64,000 bases of DNA from CAZJGG01 sp964545475 (lineage in GTDB: Bacteria; Bacillota; Clostridia; Lachnospirales; JAISER01), in contig CAZJGG010000002.1 in assembly GCA_964545475.1 (NCBI GenBank), positions 14,943 through 78,942 of the forward strand. Direction: 5' to 3'. The notes beneath the pieces were generated by a model. That model was not told the origin of the DNA and did not search any database. It saw nothing but the letters and a program-made list of their open reading frames with translations. Positions 1-8,034 of this stretch are shown here, one piece after another. Every line of letters begins with the position of its first letter. Position 1 is the stretch's first letter. A program made the position numbers and the translations under genes.

Positions 1-253
1 CTGTATGCTTCATATTAATGAAAAATTAGTAAAAATGGAAGAGACCTGCGAAGAATACACTACACCTGCTCCGGGATGCTCTGTTAACGGTATTTTAAAA
101 GTTTATATGCCCGGTAAAATGGACACGAAAAGCGGAATTAACGGTAACAGTACCCTTGCCACTAAAGAAAAAGGCGAAAAAGTTTTAAATGCAATGATAG
201 ATGATATTTGCAATTTTTTAGACAATTTTCGCAATTTTAGGGGAAATAATTAA
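1..253 (+). CDS. Creatininase-family amidohydrolase, C-terminal end (partial)
   Basis: This is the 3' end of a gene whose start lies left of the window; the frame is open from the first bases. The last 80 or so residues carry a Gly-Asn-Ser-Thr-Leu-Ala-Thr followed by Lys-Glu-Lys-Gly-Glu, then a helix. This resembles the C-terminus of creatinine amidohydrolase family enzymes (metal-dependent cyclic amide hydrolases). The metal ligands would lie upstream and are not visible. The stop codon shares one base with the start of the following aminotransferase gene (TAATG), so the two are almost certainly cotranscribed. The family call rests on a short tail only. Confidence 0.55.
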   Translation, partial: CMLHINEKLVKMEETCEEYTTPAPGCSVNGILKVYMPGKMDTKSGINGNSTLATKEKGEKVLNAMIDDICNFLDNFRNFRGNN

Positions 254-1482
254 TGACTAATAAAAATTACTTGGACTATTATGCTTATAAATCCCAAAAT
301 GGGGAGCAAATTAAGTTTGTCAGCGGCGATGGAGCGGCTTTAACAGATGAAAGAGGCTGTACTTATATAGATTTAGATGAAATTATTAATATTTTAGGGC
401 AAAATAATCAAGAATTTAATAATCGGATTATGAGCGTATTGACCGGGCCGGATATGGCGAAAGGGGGCGTCCACCCTCAAAAGGAAGCTCTTATTCAAAG
501 CTTATTAGAAATAACAGAAGACAAGTTTAATAAAATGTTTTTTGCTTCCAGCGCCAGCGAATCTGTGGAATCAGCAATAAAACTGGCGAAGAAAGCTACC
601 GGAAGAACAGAAATATTATGTTTTTGGAACAGCGTTCACGGTCGTACTTATGTTAGTTCGTCTGTTTCTGGCAAAAAAAACAGAAAAAACGGTTATGGTC
701 CGTTAGCAGCAGGGGTTGTGTACAGTCCATACCCAAAATGTATATGCTGTATACATAATCTTTGCTCGGAAAACTGCGGTTTTAAATGTATTGAGCATTT
801 GGACAGAATTGTAGACAATGAATCTGCTGATGATATTGCGGCATTAATTATTGAACCCATACAAACATTTGAAGGAAACTGCCCACCGGAGGGTTATTTA
901 AAAAGGTTATTTGAATGGGCTAAGGCAAAAGACATTTTGGTTATCTTTGACGAAGTGCAAAGCGGCATAGGCCGCACAGGGAAAATGTTTCGGTATATGC
1001 ATGAAGAAATTACGCCGGATATTCTTTTGACGGGTAAAGGCCTTGGCAACGGCATACATATATCTGCTCTTTTGTTTAACGAAGGGATTGTGCCTGAAAA
1101 GGATTTAAGAATACTTGCCGGAGGCAGCGGAGATAACGAAGTTTCGTGCGCCGCAGCGGCGGCAGTGCTATCTTATGTTAAAAAGCCAGAGACTATTGAG
1201 AGAATAGCAAAAATCGGGCAAATGCTTAAGACTGCTGTTAATGGAGTTAAAGAAAAATACGGCTTTATTGAACAAGTGCGTGGCGACGGTTTGATGATTG
1301 CCATTGAATTTACAACAGAAGAAATTTGCAATAAAATACTTCAAGTTTTAATAGATAATAAATTTATAATTATGGCTGTTAACAAAACACTTATTTTTAA
1401 ACCACCGTTGGTTTTGACAGAAGTACAGGCGCAAAGTTTTATTAGCACTTTGTTAAAATCTTTTGATGAAGTTTCTTTGTAA
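253..1482 (+). CDS. Class III pyridoxal-phosphate aminotransferase
   Basis: Predicted fold-type I, class III aminotransferase (aspartate aminotransferase superfamily), full length at 409 residues. Visible landmarks are Asp233 in FDEVQSGIGRTG, which contacts the cofactor nitrogen, and Lys262 in LLTGKGLGNG, the predicted Schiff-base lysine. A compact cysteine cluster (Cys163, 165, 166, 171, 175, 179) lies before the cofactor domain; similar Cys-containing insertions occur in some GABA-transaminase-like members, and its role is unknown to me. Translation is coupled to the upstream creatininase-family gene by a one-base overlap, suggesting one pathway acting on an amide and the amine released from it. 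The substrate cannot be named. It is distinct from the argD aminotransferase further right. Confidence 0.85.
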   Translation: MTNKNYLDYYAYKSQNGEQIKFVSGDGAALTDERGCTYIDLDEIINILGQNNQEFNNRIMSVLTGPDMAKGGVHPQKEALIQSLLEITEDKFNKMFFASSASESVESAIKLAKKATGRTEILCFWNSVHGRTYVSSSVSGKKNRKNGYGPLAAGVVYSPYPKCICCIHNLCSENCGFKCIEHLDRIVDNESADDIAALIIEPIQTFEGNCPPEGYLKRLFEWAKAKDILVIFDEVQSGIGRTGKMFRYMHEEITPDILLTGKGLGNGIHISALLFNEGIVPEKDLRILAGGSGDNEVSCAAAAAVLSYVKKPETIERIAKIGQMLKTAVNGVKEKYGFIEQVRGDGLMIAIEFTTEEICNKILQVLIDNKFIIMAVNKTLIFKPPLVLTEVQAQSFISTLLKSFDEVSL

Positions 1483-1493
1483 AGCTATAATAC

Positions 1494-1533
1494 AAAAATA
1501 AGGGTGTGTCTTTAAAGACGCACCCTTATTTTT
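1494..1533 (+). terminator. Rho-independent terminator after the aminotransferase gene
   Basis: A near-perfect inverted repeat (AATAAGGGTGTGTC paired with GACGCACCCTTATT around a TTTAAA loop) is followed by a T run, 12 bases after the stop codon. An A run precedes it, so it could also work on transcripts of argGH coming from the right. Confidence 0.85.
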
Positions 1534-1560
1534 GCCATAATTCTTTTGCACAATGCCATT

Positions 1561-1690
1561 TGGAACTCGGAACGTTCCCTACAAATCTATTTTAAAAATG
1601 ACATAATGGAACATAAGAATGCAATATTGTAGGGAGCGCATTGTATGCGTTCCGCAGGCTGACAACAGTCCTTGTCGGAAGCCTGAGGCC
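1561..1690. repeat. Degenerate inverted-repeat element between convergent genes
   Basis: The stretch 1569-1583 (CGGAACGTTCCCTAC) recurs inverted at 1628-1654, where it is interrupted by an 11-base insertion (GTAGGGA, then CGTTCCG). To the right, a second hairpin (CAGGCTGACAA paired with TTGTCGGAAGCCTG) ends at a T run near 1690. No gene fits here. It looks like the remnant of a small intergenic repeat that may also act as a plus-strand terminator. Confidence 0.4.
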
Positions 1691-1695
1691 ATTTT

Positions 1696-3066
1696 TTATT
1701 TAAACATATTCTCGTATAATTCTATTTTTTTATAAACCTGTGATTTTTCCGGTCCGCCGTCAACGCCTCTTGCGTCAACGCAAGCTTCAATGGAAATTCT
1801 GTCGTAAACAGTTTCATCAAAGACTTCAGAAGCGGCTTTAAGCTCTTCTAAAGTAAGCTGTTCAAGGCTTTTTTTGTTTTCAATGCAGTATAAAACAAGT
1901 TTGCCGATAACTTCGTGGGCATCTCTAAATGGGACGCCTTTTTTTACAAGCCAGTCTGCTGCATCTGTAGCGTTAACAAAGCCGTCGCCGCAAGCTTTGC
2001 GCATATTTGGCTTGTTTACGCTCATTGTGTCAAGCATTCCGCAAAATACAGGCAAACACATTTTAACAGTGTCTACTGCATCAAAAACCGATTCTTTATC
2101 CTCTTGCATGTCTTTGTTATATGCAAGGGGTAACCCCTTCATAACGGTTAAAAGCCCAAATAACGAGCCGTAAACACGCCCTGTTTTACCACGAATAAGC
2201 TCTGCCATATCCGGGTTCTTTTTTTGGGGCATAATGCTTGAGCCTGTAGAATAAGAGTCGTCAAGGTCAATAAATTTAAATTCGTAGCTGCTCCATAAAA
2301 TAATTTCTTCACAAAAGCGGCTTAAATGCATCATAAGTATGGACAAAACGCTTAAAAGTTCTATGCAAAAATCTCTGTCAGAAACGGCATCCATAGAGTT
2401 TCTCGTAATGTTTTCAAAGCCTAAAGCTTCGGCAACAAAATTACGGTCTATATTATATGTATTTCCGGCAAGAGCTCCTGCGCCCAAAGGCATATAATCT
2501 GTTCTTTTTGCCGCATCAGAAAGCCTTTCAGAGTCTCTTAAAAGCATTTCAAAATAAGCAAGTAAGTGGTGAGCAAAATTAATAGGCTGAGCCCGTTGCA
2601 AATGTGTATACCCGGGTAATACAGTGTCTACATTTTCCTTTGCAATACGTAATATTACATGCTGCAATTTAGCAATCATTTCCTTTATTTCGGAAATTTC
2701 TGCTTTTACAAACATACGCATGTCTAGGGCAACTTGGTCGTTGCGGCTTCTGCCTGTATGAAGCATTTTGCCGGCCTCACCGATTCTGCTGATTAAGATA
2801 GTTTCGATATTCATATGAATATCTTCGGCTTTTTCGTCAAAGGTAAGTTTGCCGTTTTTATAATCATCTAAAATTTCATTTAAAGTTTTTTCTATAAGCT
2901 TTGCGCTTTCAAGGGGAATAATTTCTTGCTTGCCAAGCATTTTTACATGAGCGATACTGCCTAATATATCATATTCCGCAAGCCTTTTGTCAAATGTAAC
3001 GGAAGAATGGAAATGATCCGTCAATTCGTCTGTTGCTTTAACAAATCTACCGCCCCAAAGCTTCAT
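1696..3066 (-). CDS. argH: Argininosuccinate lyase
   Basis: Catalyses the last step of arginine synthesis, splitting argininosuccinate to arginine and fumarate in the cytoplasm. The 456-residue protein has the usual family length, begins MKLWGGRF as ArgH proteins do, and carries the fumarase/aspartase superfamily signature GSSIMPQKKNPD near residues 275-288, with the flexible catalytic serine loop. The HTGRSRNDQ motif near residue 110 is also present. The start codon overlaps the last base of argG, so the two genes form a tight argGH unit reading leftwards from the shared control region at 4299-4621. Confidence 0.97.
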   Translation of the reverse strand: MKLWGGRFVKATDELTDHFHSSVTFDKRLAEYDILGSIAHVKMLGKQEIIPLESAKLIEKTLNEILDDYKNGKLTFDEKAEDIHMNIETILISRIGEAGKMLHTGRSRNDQVALDMRMFVKAEISEIKEMIAKLQHVILRIAKENVDTVLPGYTHLQRAQPINFAHHLLAYFEMLLRDSERLSDAAKRTDYMPLGAGALAGNTYNIDRNFVAEALGFENITRNSMDAVSDRDFCIELLSVLSILMMHLSRFCEEIILWSSYEFKFIDLDDSYSTGSSIMPQKKNPDMAELIRGKTGRVYGSLFGLLTVMKGLPLAYNKDMQEDKESVFDAVDTVKMCLPVFCGMLDTMSVNKPNMRKACGDGFVNATDAADWLVKKGVPFRDAHEVIGKLVLYCIENKKSLEQLTLEELKAASEVFDETVYDRISIEACVDARGVDGGPEKSQVYKKIELYENMFK

Positions 3067-4298
3067 TATTTTTGCTCCTTTATGCTCATTTCCATAAGAG
3101 CTCTGTGTTTAAGAGATAAGCCGAAAAGGTTAATAAAGCCCTCTGCATCGTAATGGTTAAATAATTCCCCAGTTGTAAAGCTTGCCAATGATTCGTTATA
3201 TAAAGAATAGATTGAAGAGCTTCCGGCGGAAATTATATTGCCTTTATAAAGCTTAAGTTTAACAGTACCAGTTACATTTTCTTGTGTTTTGTCAATAAAT
3301 GCAGACAATGCTTCTCTTAACGGTGTAAACCATTCTCCGGAATAAATAAGCTCTGCAAGTTTTGTTCCAACAATTTCTTTAAAAGATGTTGTTTGTTTAT
3401 CTAAACATAAATATTCAAGCTCCCTGTGAGCATAATATAAAATTGAGCCACCTGGTGTTTCATAAACACCACGAGATTTCATACCAACAACACGGTTTTC
3501 AACTAAATCTGTAATACCAATGCCGTTAGCTCCGCCAACTTCGTTTAATTTATCCATTAAATCTACAGGATTTATAACTTCTCCGTTATACTTAACAGGA
3601 ATGCCTTTTTCAAATGTAAGTTCAATGTATGTAGGTTTGTCCGGTGCTTTTTCTGGTGTAACAGAAAGCTGTAAAAGTTTTTCAAAGTTTGGTTCTGTGT
3701 CCGGCTTTTCAAGCTCAAGCCCTTCATGGCTTAAATGCCATAAGTTTCTGTCACGGCTGTAGCTATCTTCTTTTTGCATAGGCACTTCAATGCCTCTTTT
3801 TTCCAAATATGCAATTTCTTCTTCACGAGAGGAAATATCCCAAGTACGCCAAGGCGCAATTATTTTAAGCTGGGGCGCAATTGCCTTAATAGCAAGCTCA
3901 AAACGGATTTGGTCATTTCCTTTACCCGTTGCTCCGTGGCAAATAGCCGTTGCGTTTTCTTTAAGTGCAATATCAACCAATACTTTACCAATCAGAGGTC
4001 GGGCAATAGCAGTTCCGAGTAAATACTTGTCTTCATAAACAGTACCGCTTTTTAACATTGGATAAATATAATCCGTAAGTAATTCCTCTCGCACATCTAA
4101 AATATAACATTTAGAAGCGCCAGTTTTTTTAGCTTTTTCTTCAAGGCCGTCTGTTTCAGAACCCTGACCTACGTCTACGCAAACGCATATAATTTCGCAA
4201 TTTGGATATTGCTCTTTAAGCCAAGGAATGATTACGGTTGTGTCCAAGCCGCCTGAGTAGGCTAAAACAATTTTCTCATTATCTGTTATTTTTCCCAT
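3066..4298 (-). CDS. argG: Argininosuccinate synthase
   Basis: Joins citrulline and aspartate with ATP to make argininosuccinate. The PP-loop ATP-binding motif AYSGGLDTT is at residues 13-21, and the 410-residue length is typical. The downstream family motif TGKGNDQIRFE is present near residue 122. An AGGAGG ribosome site lies just upstream, at about 4305-4312. The gene leads an argGH operon, expressed divergently from argC, with a promoter overlapped by an ARG-box-like sequence, so repression by ArgR/AhrC with arginine is likely. Confidence 0.97.
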   Translation of the reverse strand: MGKITDNEKIVLAYSGGLDTTVIIPWLKEQYPNCEIICVCVDVGQGSETDGLEEKAKKTGASKCYILDVREELLTDYIYPMLKSGTVYEDKYLLGTAIARPLIGKVLVDIALKENATAICHGATGKGNDQIRFELAIKAIAPQLKIIAPWRTWDISSREEEIAYLEKRGIEVPMQKEDSYSRDRNLWHLSHEGLELEKPDTEPNFEKLLQLSVTPEKAPDKPTYIELTFEKGIPVKYNGEVINPVDLMDKLNEVGGANGIGITDLVENRVVGMKSRGVYETPGGSILYYAHRELEYLCLDKQTTSFKEIVGTKLAELIYSGEWFTPLREALSAFIDKTQENVTGTVKLKLYKGNIISAGSSSIYSLYNESLASFTTGELFNHYDAEGFINLFGLSLKHRALMEMSIKEQK

Positions 4299-4324
4299 TT
4301 CTTATTCCTCCTGATTTTGGTTGT

Positions 4325-4342
4325 AGCTAATAATTATACATG
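4325..4342 (-). promoter_or_regulatory. Candidate ARG box over the argGH -10 region
   Basis: On the minus strand the 18 bases CATGTATAATTATTAGCT match about 12 positions of the Bacillus ArgR/AhrC half-operator consensus CATGAATAAAAATKCAAK, and they contain the -10 hexamer of argG. It is a weaker match than the site on the argC side; binding is inferred. Confidence 0.4.
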
Positions 4343-4360
4343 ATTAGTTGAAATTAGCAA
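4333..4360 (-). promoter_or_regulatory. argGH promoter
   Basis: On the minus strand TTGCTA (4355-4360) and a perfect TATAAT (4333-4338) are separated by 16 bases, about 35 bases upstream of the argG start. This is a good sigma-A-type promoter by inspection. Confidence 0.65.
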
Positions 4361-4568
4361 GTGGTTAAGATAGAAAAAATACAAGTGGCAAATTAGACAT
4401 TTACGTCAATATTATTTTTAGAATACATATAATGTAAAGATTTTTGTTAACATCAACTATTTTGTTGTTTTATGATAATTTTTTTTGTTGAAAGTTAACA
4501 ATTTACTATGCTGAACTGTATAGATAACACACATGTGCGGAATGTATAAAATAATGATGAAACCCACT

Positions 4569-4596
4569 TGCATATTTATAAATAAAAATGTATAAT
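4569..4596 (+). promoter_or_regulatory. argCJBD-carAB promoter
   Basis: TTGCAT (4569-4574) and a perfect TATAAT (4591-4596) are separated by 16 bases. The GGGAGG ribosome site follows at 4611-4616 and the argC start at 4622. The rest of the 323-base divergent region (4299-4621) is AT-rich and carries no gene. Confidence 0.65.
4577..4594 (+). promoter_or_regulatory. Candidate ARG box in the argC promoter
   Basis: TATAAATAAAAATGTATA matches about 13 of 18 positions of the Bacillus consensus CATGAATAAAAATKCAAK and lies between the -35 and -10 hexamers. It forms the centre of a larger imperfect palindrome at 4571-4599 (CATATT...AATATG). A repressor bound here would block RNA polymerase. The consensus is established for ArgR/AhrC; its use here is inferred. 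Confidence 0.55.
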
Positions 4597-4621
4597 ATGA
4601 AAAAAATTTCGGGAGGTTAGC

Positions 4622-5671
4622 ATGATAAATGTAGGAATAATCGGTGCGACAGGCTATGGGGGCGGCGAACTGGTACGAATTTTGTCAGCTCACCCCATGG
4701 TTAAAATCAAGCACATAACAAGCCAAAGCTACATAAACAAGCCGTTTTACGAGACATTTGGGAACTTTTTAAACGTTAATGACATTGTGTGCGAAGAAGA
4801 AAATCTTGAAAAAATGGCGGAAGACTGTGATTGCATTTTTATTGCCTTACCACATGGCGTTGCAAGCCGAAAAGTTAACGCTGAAATACTTAACAAAGTT
4901 AAAATTATTGATTTTGGGGCGGATTTTCGGCTTAAAGACGTAGATATTTACGAAAAGTGGTACGGCGTAGAACATGGCGCAAAAGAGCTTTTGGTCGAGG
5001 CTGTTTACGGTCTTAGTGAGCTTAACCGGGATAATATTAAAAATGCCAGATTAATCGCCAATCCTGGGTGCTACACAACATGCTCTATTTTATGCCTTCA
5101 CCCTCTTCTTGCGGAAGGGCTTATAGAGAAAGACGGCATTATTATTGATGCAAAGTCCGGGGTTTCCGGTGCTGGGCGAGGTCTTGACTTAGGAGTACAT
5201 TTTAACGAGGTTAACGAATCCATTAAACCGTATAAAGTTGCCGGGCACAGACACACGCCGGAAATTGAAGAGCAACTTTCATATGCCTTAAACGACGGAA
5301 ATAGTATTACACTTAGCTTTACTCCGCATTTAATCCCTATGAACAGAGGGGTTATGACCACATGTTATGCCAGACCGAAAAAAGGGGTTAATTACGCCCA
5401 AATTAAACAAGCCTTTGAAAACTTCTACAAAGATGAACTTTTTATAAGAATGACACGACAAGGAACATTTCCGGAAACGAAATGGGTTAAAGCATCAAAT
5501 TTTTGCGATATTGGCTTTACTCTTGATGAACGTACAAACAACTTAGTAATTGTTGGCGCTCTTGACAACCTTGTTAAAGGTGCGGCAGGCCAGGCAGTGC
5601 AAAACATGAACATTACATTTTGCTTAAACGAAAAAACAGGTTTAAATTATGTTCCTATTTTCCCTTGCTAG
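4622..5671 (+). CDS. argC: N-acetyl-gamma-glutamyl-phosphate reductase
   Basis: Third step of ornithine synthesis: NADPH-dependent reduction of N-acetylglutamyl phosphate to the semialdehyde. The Rossmann motif GATGYGGGELVRIL opens the protein, and the catalytic cysteine is Cys150 in NPGCYTT. The histidine-containing GHRHTPEIEEQL motif follows near residue 208. At 349 residues it is a typical type 1 ArgC. It is the first gene of the rightward argCJBD-carAB operon, with a GGGAGG ribosome site 5 bases before the ATG. Confidence 0.96.
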   Translation: MINVGIIGATGYGGGELVRILSAHPMVKIKHITSQSYINKPFYETFGNFLNVNDIVCEEENLEKMAEDCDCIFIALPHGVASRKVNAEILNKVKIIDFGADFRLKDVDIYEKWYGVEHGAKELLVEAVYGLSELNRDNIKNARLIANPGCYTTCSILCLHPLLAEGLIEKDGIIIDAKSGVSGAGRGLDLGVHFNEVNESIKPYKVAGHRHTPEIEEQLSYALNDGNSITLSFTPHLIPMNRGVMTTCYARPKKGVNYAQIKQAFENFYKDELFIRMTRQGTFPETKWVKASNFCDIGFTLDERTNNLVIVGALDNLVKGAAGQAVQNMNITFCLNEKTGLNYVPIFPC

Positions 5672-5746
5672 AGCTGTTTTTGCAAATAGCTATAATGTCC
5701 GTATTTGTAGAGATAACACACGTTATAAAAAAATCGGAGGCTAAAG

Positions 5747-6976
5747 ATGAACGATATATATAACTATACATTTCCAAAAGGCTTTTATGCTGCTGGCGGC
5801 TTTTGCGGTATAAAAAGGCAAAAAAAGGATATTTCACTTATAAAAACAGAAAAAAAAGCTGTTGCCGCAGGCTGTTTTACAACAAATAAAGTTAAAGCTG
5901 CGCCTGTTGTTTATGATATGGAAGTTTTAGACAAAAAAGGCGAAATAGCAGGAATTGTAATTAACAGCGGCAATGCAAATGCCTGCACAGGCGAGCAGGG
6001 GCTTATTGACACTAAAAAAATGGCAGAGCAATACGCAAGCCAATTGGGAGCAAGGGCTGATGAAGTGCTTATATGCTCAACAGGAGTTATCGGCGTAAAT
6101 TTGCCTATGGAAAAAATTATGTCAGGCATTACGGACTTTTCAAAAGCATTGGACATTACCCCGGAAAGCTTTAAAAACGCCGCAGAAGCTATAATGACTA
6201 CAGACACTTTTATGAAAACTGTAAATGTTTCTGTTGAAATAGGCGGCAAGGAAGTAAATATTTTTGGCATGGCAAAAGGCTCGGGGATGATTCACCCTAA
6301 TATGGCCACAATGCTGTCATTTATATTAACAGATGCCGACATTACAAGAGAAAACCTGCAAGATGCCTTAACTGAAAGCACTGGAGATAGCTACAACATG
6401 ATTTCTGTTGACGGCGACACAAGCACAAACGACACGGTTTTAGTATTAGCTAACGGCATGGCAGGGAACAAACCTATAACAGAAAAAAATGAAGATTATA
6501 ATAAATTCTTTTCGGCGTTAAATGAAGTTAACGTAACCTTAGCAAAGCTTATTGCAAGAGACGGCGAAGGCGCAACAAAGCTTATTGAAGCAACGGCAAA
6601 CGGCGCAATTTCTTCAGAAGACGCAAAGAAAATAGCAAAATCAGTAATTTCTTCAAGCCTTTTTAAAGCGGCAATGTTTGGAGAGGATGCTAACTGGGGC
6701 AGGGCTCTTTGCGCAATGGGCTACAGCGGAGGAGAATTTGATCCTAGCCTTGTTACGTTGGATTTTTACTCCTTTGATGAAGATAAAAAAGAGGAAATAA
6801 GGCTTATTGAAAATGGTGAACCTATAGTTTTCGACGAAGACCTTGCAAAAAGGATTCTAAAGAGAAAAGACATTTTTGTAGACATAAACTTGAAGCAGGG
6901 TGAGTATTGCGCAACAGCATGGGGCTGCGACCTTACCTACGATTATGTAAAAATCAACGGTGACTACAGGTCATAG
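5747..6976 (+). CDS. argJ: Bifunctional ornithine acetyltransferase / N-acetylglutamate synthase
   Basis: Recycles the acetyl group from N-acetylornithine to glutamate and, in bifunctional members, also makes N-acetylglutamate from acetyl-CoA. This explains why no argA or argE is seen here. The 409-residue precursor contains the self-cleavage site MATMLSF, with predicted cleavage before Thr188, which becomes the N-terminal nucleophile of the beta chain. The oxyanion segment STGVIGVNLPM is present near residue 108. A clear CGGAGG ribosome site precedes the ATG. Monofunctional versus bifunctional activity cannot be read from sequence alone. Confidence 0.95.
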   Translation: MNDIYNYTFPKGFYAAGGFCGIKRQKKDISLIKTEKKAVAAGCFTTNKVKAAPVVYDMEVLDKKGEIAGIVINSGNANACTGEQGLIDTKKMAEQYASQLGARADEVLICSTGVIGVNLPMEKIMSGITDFSKALDITPESFKNAAEAIMTTDTFMKTVNVSVEIGGKEVNIFGMAKGSGMIHPNMATMLSFILTDADITRENLQDALTESTGDSYNMISVDGDTSTNDTVLVLANGMAGNKPITEKNEDYNKFFSALNEVNVTLAKLIARDGEGATKLIEATANGAISSEDAKKIAKSVISSSLFKAAMFGEDANWGRALCAMGYSGGEFDPSLVTLDFYSFDEDKKEEIRLIENGEPIVFDEDLAKRILKRKDIFVDINLKQGEYCATAWGCDLTYDYVKINGDYRS

Positions 6977-6986
6977 GAGGAAGCCC

Positions 6987-7847
6987 GTGAAAAAATATAT
7001 TGAAAAGGCCAACATACTTGTTGAAGCCTTGCCTTACATAAAGGAGTTTAACGGAATAACCGTTGTAATAAAATACGGCGGAAGCGCATTAGTAAACGAG
7101 GAAATTAACAAAACACTAATACAAGATATTGCCCTTATGAAGTATGTAGGTTTACGTCCGGTTGTTGTTCACGGCGGAGGTCCTGAAATTAATTCTATGC
7201 TTTCCCGTCTTGATATAAAAAGCGAATTTGTTGACGGATTAAGGGTTACTTCTGATGAAACAATGGAAGTTGTGGAAATGGTTTTAACCGGGAAAGTTAA
7301 CAAAGAGCTTTCTACAAAAATTTCTCTTCAAGGCATTATGTCCGTAGGAATATGCGGAAAAGACGGAAAAATGCTTACAGTTGAAAAGCTTTTGCCAAAC
7401 GGAAAAGACTTAGGGCGAGTAGGGGAAATTAAGAGCGTTAACACTGATTTAATAAATACTCTTTTGGAAAATGATTTTGTGCCGGTAATTTCTCCTGTTG
7501 CCATTGATGAAAACGGCGTAAGTTATAACGTAAATGCAGATTATGCCGCTGTTGCAATAGCAGGGGCGTTAAAAGCGGAAAAGCTTGTTTTTATAACTGA
7601 TGTTTCGGGAATTTTGCTGGACGTTAATGACCCAACAAGCGTTTGTTCTCATTTGCACGTTGACGAAATAAGAGCCATGATAAAATCAGGGGCGATTAAA
7701 GGCGGAATGCTTCCGAAAGTTGAATGCTGCCTTGCTGGTGTTGAAGCCGGAGTAGAAAACGTCCATGTTTTAGATGGAGGGCTTGAACACTGCCTTATAT
7801 TAGAAATATTTACAAAAAAAGGAATCGGAACTCTTATTGAAAAATAG
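6987..7847 (+). CDS. argB: Acetylglutamate kinase
   Basis: Phosphorylates N-acetylglutamate, the usual arginine-feedback step in the acetyl cycle. The amino-acid kinase fold is shown by KYGGSAL near residue 31, VVHGGGPEINSML near residue 65, and the C-terminal GGMLPKVECCLAGVEAGV segment. I chose the GTG at 6987: an AGGAGG at 6975-6980 sits 6 bases before it, and the protein then starts MKKYIEKANILVEALPYI, as the family does (286 residues). The open frame extends upstream to 6960, but that overlaps argJ. The N-terminal helix before the kinase core is the type linked to arginine-sensitive enzymes. Confidence 0.95.
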   Translation: MKKYIEKANILVEALPYIKEFNGITVVIKYGGSALVNEEINKTLIQDIALMKYVGLRPVVVHGGGPEINSMLSRLDIKSEFVDGLRVTSDETMEVVEMVLTGKVNKELSTKISLQGIMSVGICGKDGKMLTVEKLLPNGKDLGRVGEIKSVNTDLINTLLENDFVPVISPVAIDENGVSYNVNADYAAVAIAGALKAEKLVFITDVSGILLDVNDPTSVCSHLHVDEIRAMIKSGAIKGGMLPKVECCLAGVEAGVENVHVLDGGLEHCLILEIFTKKGIGTLIEK

Positions 7848-7854
7848 TCATCTA

Positions 7855-8020
7855 AGAGCCTGTTAAGAATCTCCATTTCAGTGTCTTTTCGGCAAATTTT
7901 TTGAATCGCTGCGTCAGTGGCAAACGCCCATACTTTTTATAGTATGAACGTTCCCCACTTCCTTTCGATTCAAAAAATTTGCTCAAAAATCCACTAAAAG
8001 CGAGATTCTGAACTGGCTCT
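7855..8020 (+). repeat. MITE-like element, family A copy 1, inside the arg operon
   Basis: A 166-bp palindromic element starts 8 bases after argB and ends 14 bases before argD. Its ends are imperfect inverted repeats of about 25 bp (AGAGCCTGTTAAGAATC at the left; the right end reads AGAGCCAGTTCAGAATC on the other strand). The interior holds GCTGCGTCAG and a short TATAGTA hairpin. A homologous copy in reverse orientation lies at 18720-18870. It encodes nothing convincing. In the arg transcript it would fold into a long hairpin, and the argD ribosome site AAAGGGGG begins right after it. Confidence 0.8.
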
Positions 8021-8034
8021 AAAGGGGGATTTTT

